DNA of 64,000 nt, taken from positions 186,001-250,000 of the forward strand of contig NZ_CABSIF010000004.1 in NCBI RefSeq assembly GCF_902477725.1. Reading direction: 5' to 3'. Below the pieces are notes generated by a model that was not told the DNA's origin, did no database searches, and saw nothing but the letters and a program-made list of their open reading frames with translations. This DNA comes from an uncultured Desulfovibrio sp. (GTDB taxonomy: Bacteria; Desulfobacterota; Desulfovibrionia; Desulfovibrionales; Desulfovibrionaceae). Below, piece after piece: positions 58,775 to 64,000 of the stretch. How positions within the stretch are numbered: the stretch's first letter is position 1; each line of letters opens with the position of its first letter. The position numbers were made by a program, and so were the translations under genes.

Positions 58775-59619
58775 ATTCTCAGCGCTACACCATAAGCGAA
58801 ATGAGCGAGACTTCGAATATTTCAAAAAAGGCCCTGCGTTTTTACGACAAGCTGGGCCTCATCACGCCACGCCTGCGCGGGGCCAACAATTATCGCTATT
58901 ACACGCATGAAGATGTGCTCTCCGTGCCGCCTCTCAAATATTACAAGCAGATGGGATTCCGGCTTGAAGAAATCCGCGCGGCCTTTGATGCGGACAGCAA
59001 CGCCTCGCTGAGGGCACTGCGCGAGATGTTTACTACCAAGATGCAAGACCTGCGGCAGGAGGAAGACGTGCTGCGTTTGCGCTCGGCCTCCATCCATGAC
59101 TGGCTTGAGCTGCTGCACGAGGCGGAAATGGTGCTGGATAACGACCTGCGGCAGGTCTCGGTCAAATATGTTCCGCCGCAGAATCTGCTGTTCCATGACG
59201 AGGTGTTCTCTCTGGACATCAAGTCCACCATCATCAATATGGGATTCACCAATTATGTTGAATCACTGGATAATAACATCGCCGGGCCGGTCATTGTTCA
59301 TTTTTCTTCGGTGGAAGAGAGGTTGAAAAAGGTGGAGCAGCCCATACAGGTTTTGCAGCGTCCCATGCGCCCATGTAAGCCGGAGCTGATGCAGACGCTT
59401 GGGGGCGTGCTCATGGCGAGCTGTTATCACATTGGCCCTTATGAAAACATCAACGACACCTACCGCAAGCTGCAACGCTGGTGTGCATCCAGCAGCTATG
59501 TGCATGCCCCTGATGCCTTTGAACGGTATGTCACCGATTACTGGACAACCAACAATGAAGCGCTTTTTGTGACCGAGGTCCTCGTGCGGGTGCGCCGCCC
59601 CAACGACACATTCGTTTAA
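58771..59619 (+). CDS. MerR-family regulator with GyrI-like effector-binding domain
   Basis: A 282-residue activator. The N-terminal MerR helix-turn-helix and wing are clear (YTISEMSETSNISKKALRFYDKLGLITPRLRGANNYRYYTHED). A long dimerisation helix covers about residues 75-115. The C-terminal domain (about 120-280) is a GyrI/BmrR-like ligand-binding domain (YKIGPYENI-like CYHIGPYENINDTYRKL). It is divergent from the choline operon and faces its MerR-type promoter. It probably senses choline, trimethylamine, acetaldehyde or a related cation. The ATG follows CAGGAGAGCTTC. Confidence 0.9.
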   Translation: MNSQRYTISEMSETSNISKKALRFYDKLGLITPRLRGANNYRYYTHEDVLSVPPLKYYKQMGFRLEEIRAAFDADSNASLRALREMFTTKMQDLRQEEDVLRLRSASIHDWLELLHEAEMVLDNDLRQVSVKYVPPQNLLFHDEVFSLDIKSTIINMGFTNYVESLDNNIAGPVIVHFSSVEERLKKVEQPIQVLQRPMRPCKPELMQTLGGVLMASCYHIGPYENINDTYRKLQRWCASSSYVHAPDAFERYVTDYWTTNNEALFVTEVLVRVRRPNDTFV

Positions 59620-59666
59620 GCGGCACGTTGCCGCCGGGCGGTGTTTGGCACAGCCCGGCAAAAGTG

Positions 59667-59704
59667 AAGGCCGTTGCCTGGAGAGTCCGGGCAACGGCCT
59701 TTTT
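59667..59704 (+). terminator. Terminator of the MerR-type gene
   Basis: AAGGCCGTTGCC (59667-59678) and GGCAACGGCCTT (59690-59701) pair over 12 bp, followed by TTT. Confidence 0.9.
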
Positions 59705-59730
59705 GCGCACTATCTACAGCACTGGGCATA

Positions 59731-59775
59731 AAAATGGGCCTGCTGCCGACCAGTATGCGTGGTCGGCAGCAGGCC
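59731..59775 (-). terminator. Terminator of the porin gene
   Basis: GGCCTGCTGCCGACCA (59737-59752) and TGGTCGGCAGCAGGCC (59760-59775) form a 16-bp stem. On the minus strand a U tract follows (AAAAT in plus sense). Confidence 0.9.
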
Positions 59776-59803
59776 TGTACCGGAGGAAGGAACCGCCGGA
59801 TCT

Positions 59804-61378
59804 TTAGAACTTGTACTGGAAGACCACCTGACCCTTCCAGGCGTCCTGCTTGGAGTAGGAGCCGAAGTTCTGGTAGCTCTTGTTCCAGGTGCTGCTGTCC
59901 ATGTAGTTGGCCACGTAGCCCAGTTCAACGTTCATCTCAAGATTGTCGTAAATCTTGTAGGAAGAAATCACGTTGAATTCCAGCAGACCATCGTTGGTGG
60001 TCATGTAAGGGCCGTCAAACATGTTGGACGTGGAATCCCACGCATTGGCATGGTCCATGTACTTGACCATTGCGGGGCTGTTGGTGCCGCCCCAGTAGGC
60101 CACGCGGAAGGTGTGGGTGAGTTTGTCGAGGAAGCTGACGTCGCGGATCTGCGCGCCAAAGCCCCAGGTGCCCGCGTAGGACAGGGACTTGTCCATGAAG
60201 TTGACGTTGGGGCTCCAGCCGAGGTTGCCATCGCCCATGAAGGACGTGAAGTTGCCGTAAGCACATACGGAAGGCAGGCGCTCGGAACCGTTCTTGACGT
60301 TGCCGTCATCGCCGGAAGCGTACCAGCCGAACACGCCGGGCACGCCCCAGTCGAGCTTGTATTCCACAAGGGCCTTGGCCAGCCAGCCCTGGCGCTGGGT
60401 GCTGCCGTGCACCACATCATTGGCGTTGTTGCGGCGCATCACATTGAAGCTGCCCATCTGTTCGACAAAACCGTAGTTGGTGTCGAATTCAATGTTCCAG
60501 GGTTCCAGAGCCGTGATCTTGACAGGCAGGCCAGCCCAGAACACGGTGCCGTATTCCTTGGAGGCATTGGTCACGCCGGTCACGTTGAGGCCGTGGCCCG
60601 CGCCGATCTTGTTCAGATAGGGGTACAGGGTGGTGGCAGGGGAGCCATCATTGAGCCCATAGTTGGTGAACGCGCCAAACTTGCCAGTGTTGCGGCCCAT
60701 CATGCCGGGCATGACCCATGGGGTGATGCTGATGCCGTCAAAGGTCAGGGGCATGCTCAGGGCAAACAGGTCCATATTATCAAGATAACTGGCCTTGTCG
60801 TTGCTGATCACGTTGTTGTAGGTGCCGCCCTGATAGTTGTCGTTGAAGGGGCGCATCCACAGGGCGGTGAGGCCCACGTTTTTGTTGAAGGCATAGTTGC
60901 CAACCACAGCGGCAGCCTGGGTGTCAAACACCGCAGAGCCGCCAGCGGCGTTGGGCAGGGCCAGATACTGCAAGCCCATCTTGAACTTCAGATCGGTCTG
61001 CGGAACCGACCACTGCATGTTGGCCTGGGTCACGCGCACCAGGGTGCCGTCCGCACCAAGGGCGGAACCCTGACCGGATCTGCCCCAATCCTGCGGGCCA
61101 AGCTTGAATTGCACGCTGCCCATAAGGTTTTCAGAAGCAATGGCGTCAAGGAAAAGCAGAACGCGCTGACGCGAAACAAACTGGTCAGAGTTGTTGGCTT
61201 TCTGTTTTGCCCCATTGGTCGTCACGTCCTTGGTCAGGCTGGAATCGCCCACGCCAAAGCCCATCGACCAGATGCCCCTTGCCTTGAAATCCACCGCTTC
61301 GGCAGACTGCCCAAACGCCAACCCCAATGTAAGCGCAAGAGCTGCTGCGGAAAGAATGGTTTTCCGTTTCAAAGACAT
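59804..61378 (-). CDS. Outer-membrane porin of the Desulfovibrio homotrimeric type
   Basis: A 524-residue exported beta-barrel protein. A signal peptide (LSAAALALTLGLAFGQSAEA) is followed by VDFKARGIWSMGFGVGD and many amphipathic strands. It ends in the classical aromatic C-terminal strand KGQVVFQYKF, needed for outer-membrane insertion. Only a few cysteines are present. Start at 61378 follows GGGAGG. Such porins are the dominant outer-membrane proteins of Desulfovibrio and probably pass anions or small solutes. It is a single gene with its own terminator. Confidence 0.93.
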   Translation of the reverse strand: MSLKRKTILSAAALALTLGLAFGQSAEAVDFKARGIWSMGFGVGDSSLTKDVTTNGAKQKANNSDQFVSRQRVLLFLDAIASENLMGSVQFKLGPQDWGRSGQGSALGADGTLVRVTQANMQWSVPQTDLKFKMGLQYLALPNAAGGSAVFDTQAAAVVGNYAFNKNVGLTALWMRPFNDNYQGGTYNNVISNDKASYLDNMDLFALSMPLTFDGISITPWVMPGMMGRNTGKFGAFTNYGLNDGSPATTLYPYLNKIGAGHGLNVTGVTNASKEYGTVFWAGLPVKITALEPWNIEFDTNYGFVEQMGSFNVMRRNNANDVVHGSTQRQGWLAKALVEYKLDWGVPGVFGWYASGDDGNVKNGSERLPSVCAYGNFTSFMGDGNLGWSPNVNFMDKSLSYAGTWGFGAQIRDVSFLDKLTHTFRVAYWGGTNSPAMVKYMDHANAWDSTSNMFDGPYMTTNDGLLEFNVISSYKIYDNLEMNVELGYVANYMDSSTWNKSYQNFGSYSKQDAWKGQVVFQYKF

Positions 61379-61774
61379 AGTACCTCCCAAGTTAAACGTT
61401 ATCCATTTGCTACAGCCTGATCCATAAGAGAGCGCGGGCGAAATTGTCCGCGCTCAAGGGAAGCGTATCCGATCCTGCCGGGCGAGGCCCGGCCCGGCTG
61501 GTCTGGTGCAGGGGATGTAAGGGATGCAAGGGGACGGTGCGGCGCTTTGCGCAAAGCGGCCGTCGCAGGGCGCAATGCCGTGCAGGTGCTTTTGTGCAAA
61601 GAGGGAGCTGCGGAAAGCAGCAACAGGCATGGGTGCAGCCAAGGACGCCTCACAAGGTATTTGGTCGGGAACAGGTTTGTTGCATGTTTGCATCCTGTGT
61701 GCCAAATTTCACCATGCTGAAATAATTTACTTTTTTGCTATATTGCTTGTGAATGGGGTAAATACGCGGCAGAG

Positions 61775-61793
61775 TTGTCGTATGTTGCGACAA
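61775..61793. promoter_or_regulatory. Inverted repeat TTGTCG-N7-CGACAA
   Basis: Perfect 6-base arms surround TATGTTG. A related repeat lies 75 bp downstream (centre to centre), about seven helical turns. Confidence 0.5.
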
Positions 61794-61852
61794 AAAAATT
61801 TTTCATAAAAATTTAATAAATTAAGTATGATAACGGTTTTTATTGAAAAGTA

Positions 61853-61866
61853 CGACATATTTGTCG
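61853..61866. promoter_or_regulatory. Inverted repeat CGACA-TATT-TGTCG
   Basis: Perfect 5-base arms share the CGACA/TGTCG element with the repeat at 61775. The pair may bind one regulator of the downstream gene. Confidence 0.5.
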
Positions 61867-61963
61867 CTAATTTGAACGGTGCGGCATGTTCCGCAAAGAA
61901 CGTATTGGGAAAAAGTGAGGTCTGGCGGGGATAGCAAAAGGGCAGGGGACGTTGTGAATCATT

Positions 61964-61979
61964 TGGCATGTAAATTGAA
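61964..61979 (+). promoter_or_regulatory. Candidate sigma-54 promoter upstream of the phosphodiesterase-like gene
   Basis: TGGCATGTAAATTGAA matches TGGCACG-N4-TTGC at the -24 box and in spacing, with A for C in the -12 box. The two inverted repeats lie 100-190 bp upstream, where enhancer sites are expected. Confidence 0.35.
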
Positions 61980-62037
61980 AGGAGGGGCGCGTTAATATCA
62001 CAACAGTGCCCGTCGGTACTACGAAGGAGTTTTAATC

Positions 62038-63924
62038 ATGGCTGCAAAAGCAAAGCGCGCCGCCCTTATAGGTTACGACTGCCTTATTCCTAAAAGGCTT
62101 GAAGTAATGCTCGCTCAGGGGGGGCTCGATAACTTCAGAAAGTTCATGCAGGAGGGCAGCTACATTCCCGAAGGTTTCAATCTGCCTACGGTCACTCCGC
62201 CGTCCTGGGCCACTATCTGCACGGGCGCATGGCCCCGCACCCACGGCGTGGAAGACTACTATTACTACCATGAAGGCCGCAGCCTTGATTACAAGGAAAC
62301 CTCACAGGCTTTCGGCTCCACCATCCTGACCGCAGAGACCATCTGGGACGCGTGGGACAAAGCTGGCAAGAAGTGCCTCGTGGTCAACTACCCCATGTCG
62401 TGGCCGTCCAAAATGCAGCACGGCGTCATGATCATGGGCGAGGGCCTCAGCCCCGCCGAAACGCGCTGGCCCCTGCATGGCAATGAGCACAAGGAATATT
62501 TGTGCTCTGAAAGCGTTATCTCCACAGATTTTTATCCCATGGGTTCGCAGGGCACCTTTGACGATGCCGAAGGCTGGGCCAACCTGCCGGAAGGCGAAGA
62601 ACCCCTTGAAATGAACGTGCGCATGCACTTCAAGGAAGCCATAGAACCCCTGGAAGACCAGACCTGGCACTGCCTTGTGTGGCAGAGTGGCGATGAAGGC
62701 TATGACCGCATGGCCCTTTGCCCTGAAAAGGACTACGCCAAGGCCTTCTTTACCATCCAGCTTGGCCAGTGGAGCGAACCCGCCCAGCACGACTTTACCG
62801 TGAAGGCCGATGGCCGCACCGAAAAAGGCGTGTTCCGCGCCAAGCTCATGCAGCTTTCTGACGATGCTGAAGAATTCAAACTGTATATTTCCGGCATTGC
62901 TGGCCGTTGCGGTTTTATCGCTCCGGCTGAAGCCGCCGCGCAGATTGACTTCAGCAAGCACATCACGGCCAACGATATTGGTCTGGTTGCCTATCTGCAC
63001 GGCATTATTGATACCGACACCGTGTGCGAACTGGTGGACTTTCACAGCGCATGGCTCTGGAACACCATTGAGTCGCTTATCAAGGCTAATGCGGACTGGG
63101 ATCTCTTCTACATGCACTCCCACCCCATTGACTGGTTCTACCACGGCTGGCTCAGCGAGCTGGACAGCACGGACGATGCGGTTCGCACCAAGGCCGAAAA
63201 GATGGAACGCTACATCTACGAAGTGGAAGACCGTCTGCTTGGCCGCCTCATGGACATCATGGGCGATGAAACCGTCATGTGCGTATGCTCCGACCACGGC
63301 GCAACGCCCCTCGGCCCCATCCTCAACACGGCCCACGCCCTCAAGGAAGCGGGTCTGTGCTCTTACGAACCCAAGAAGTCTGAAAACTACTGGGATATCT
63401 ACGAGGAAACCGAAGGCTTCAATTACGTGCTTGATGTGAGCAAGTCGCTTGCCGTGCCGCAGCGCTACATGTTCGTGTACGTGAACCTGAAGGGCCGTTA
63501 CCCCGGCGGTATTGTTGAGCAGGAAGACTACGAAAACGTGCGCGACCGCATCATCAACGCCCTGCTGGACTACAAGCATCCCGACACGGGCGACCGCCCC
63601 GTGCTGCTTGCCGTGCGCAAGGAAGACGCTCACGTGTTTGGCATGGGCGGCGCGCAGGCTGGCGATGTGGTGTACGTGCTCAAACCCGAATACATGGCCG
63701 AACACGGTTACGGCCTGCCCACCGGCGAATCCGGCTGCGGCAGCCTCAAGAACCTGCTCATGTTCCGCGGCCCCAACATCCGCAAGGGCTACCGCTATAC
63801 CCGTCCGCGCTGGCTGGCCGACATTGTGCCCACCTTCTGCTACATCACGGGCAATCCTGTGCCCGCCGACGCCGAAGGCGCGCCCATTTACCAGATCATG
63901 GAAAACCCCAATCTGGTCGATTAA
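62038..63924 (+). CDS. Alkaline phosphatase-superfamily (type I phosphodiesterase/nucleotide pyrophosphatase) protein
   Basis: A 628-residue metal-dependent hydrolase. The first metal-ligand Asp is in LIGYDCLIPKRL. The nucleophile Thr lies in LPTVTPPSWATICTGAWPRTHGV. Later ligands appear in HPIDWFYHGW and CSDHGATPLGP, and a final His is probable in the C-terminal third. No signal peptide is seen, so it is likely cytoplasmic. Homologues hydrolyse phosphodiesters, phosphonates or phosphoglycerate-type substrates. It is a single gene with AAGGAG before ATG. The large upstream control region suggests tight regulation. The substrate is unknown. Confidence 0.87.
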   Translation: MAAKAKRAALIGYDCLIPKRLEVMLAQGGLDNFRKFMQEGSYIPEGFNLPTVTPPSWATICTGAWPRTHGVEDYYYYHEGRSLDYKETSQAFGSTILTAETIWDAWDKAGKKCLVVNYPMSWPSKMQHGVMIMGEGLSPAETRWPLHGNEHKEYLCSESVISTDFYPMGSQGTFDDAEGWANLPEGEEPLEMNVRMHFKEAIEPLEDQTWHCLVWQSGDEGYDRMALCPEKDYAKAFFTIQLGQWSEPAQHDFTVKADGRTEKGVFRAKLMQLSDDAEEFKLYISGIAGRCGFIAPAEAAAQIDFSKHITANDIGLVAYLHGIIDTDTVCELVDFHSAWLWNTIESLIKANADWDLFYMHSHPIDWFYHGWLSELDSTDDAVRTKAEKMERYIYEVEDRLLGRLMDIMGDETVMCVCSDHGATPLGPILNTAHALKEAGLCSYEPKKSENYWDIYEETEGFNYVLDVSKSLAVPQRYMFVYVNLKGRYPGGIVEQEDYENVRDRIINALLDYKHPDTGDRPVLLAVRKEDAHVFGMGGAQAGDVVYVLKPEYMAEHGYGLPTGESGCGSLKNLLMFRGPNIRKGYRYTRPRWLADIVPTFCYITGNPVPADAEGAPIYQIMENPNLVD

Positions 63925-63932
63925 TTCACCAT

Positions 63933-63963
63933 GCCGGGGCAAGGGCGCGGCTTTTGCCCCGGC
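63933..63963 (+). terminator. Terminator hairpin after the phosphodiesterase-like gene
   Basis: GCCGGGGCAA (63933-63942) and TTGCCCCGGC (63954-63963) pair over 10 bp. A U tract is lacking, so termination may be weak. Confidence 0.6.
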
Positions 63964-63978
63964 GCGATAAAACACAAA

Positions 63979-63996
63979 GCCCCGCATCAGCGGGGC
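63979..63996 (-). terminator. Minus-strand terminator for a gene beyond the window
   Basis: GCCCCGC-ATCA-GCGGGGC lies at the window edge. On the minus strand it is followed by TTTGTGTTTT, so it fits a convergent gene outside the window. Confidence 0.7.
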
Positions 63997-64000
63997 AGAC

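Larger units (their letters stand above)
61379..62037. other. Long intergenic region upstream of the phosphodiesterase-like gene
   Basis: About 660 bases without a gene. The stretch 61725-61880 is AT-rich and holds two inverted repeats with TGTCG/CGACA arms (61775-61793 and 61853-61866). A sigma-54-like sequence lies at 61964-61979. The porin promoter should be near 61400-61480. Confidence 0.5.

Noticed and set aside
1..64000. CRISPR arrays, tRNA or rRNA genes, insertion sequences
   Set aside because: None was found on reading both strands: no regularly spaced repeats, no cloverleaf-like sequence ending in CCA context, and no transposase frame.

Overview
The window looks like a chromosomal segment of a Desulfovibrio-type sulfate-reducing bacterium. 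The signs are a 16-heme HmcA-like cytochrome with Hmc-like membrane subunits, a c-heme chemoreceptor of the DcrA type, a large Desulfovibrio-style outer-membrane porin, fairly high GC, and a choline-degrading microcompartment locus of the kind known from D. desulfuricans and D. alaskensis. No rRNA, tRNA, insertion sequence, prophage or CRISPR array was seen. The identification is an inference from gene content.

Layout. 1-725 is a partial BASS-family transporter. 926-10141 is a sigma-54 activator followed by an apparent catabolic operon: TAXI-TRAP transporter, DapA-family lyase, PCC/DUF296 protein, zinc ribbon, thioredoxin reductase, atypical thioredoxin and L-cysteine desulfidase. Its endpoint would be pyruvate, ammonia and sulfide from an unidentified, probably sulfur-containing, substrate. 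10646-20866 is mixed housekeeping and accessory material: ettA, a DUF4139 protein, an HxlR-linked NmrA/SnoaL pair, a TetR-linked Bcr/CflA efflux pump, a LysE/AraC pair and moeA.

21409-31409 is a redox operon. A FdhD homologue lacking the usual CxxC precedes a YdhY-like Fe-S protein, a YdhV-like member of the aldehyde:ferredoxin oxidoreductase family and a possible YdhW-like protein. These are followed by subunits resembling HmcB, HmcC, HmcD and HmcE and a 16-heme HmcA-like cytochrome. This joins an AOR-family catalytic module to an Hmc-type transmembrane electron conduit. A NapH-like Fe-S membrane protein converges on it.

32927-42303 holds metNIQ, a small lipoprotein, two membrane proteins, an arsR-permease-thioredoxin module, and a tetraheme cytochrome c paired with the c-heme chemoreceptor. 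42304-43137 is an AT-rich stretch without a gene.

43138-58274 (minus strand) is one long choline-utilization microcompartment operon. It has CutC and its activase CutD, two aldehyde dehydrogenase homologues (one with Pro in place of the catalytic Cys), PduL, EutJ, PduS, two PduT-like shell proteins with a conserved Fe-S cysteine, further hexameric, tandem and pentameric shell proteins, EutS- and EutP-like proteins and two small accessory proteins. Choline would be split to trimethylamine and acetaldehyde, and acetaldehyde converted to acetyl-CoA and acetyl phosphate. No alcohol dehydrogenase is present in the window, so electrons may leave through PduS and the PduT-like proteins. A divergent MerR/GyrI-like regulator (58771-59619) faces a promoter with a 19-20 bp spacer containing a dyad, the classical MerR arrangement.

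59804-63924 holds a porin and a type I phosphodiesterase/phosphatase-superfamily protein, separated by a 660-bp intergenic region with paired inverted repeats. Many long open frames opposite these genes are antisense shadows caused by GC-rich third positions and are left out.
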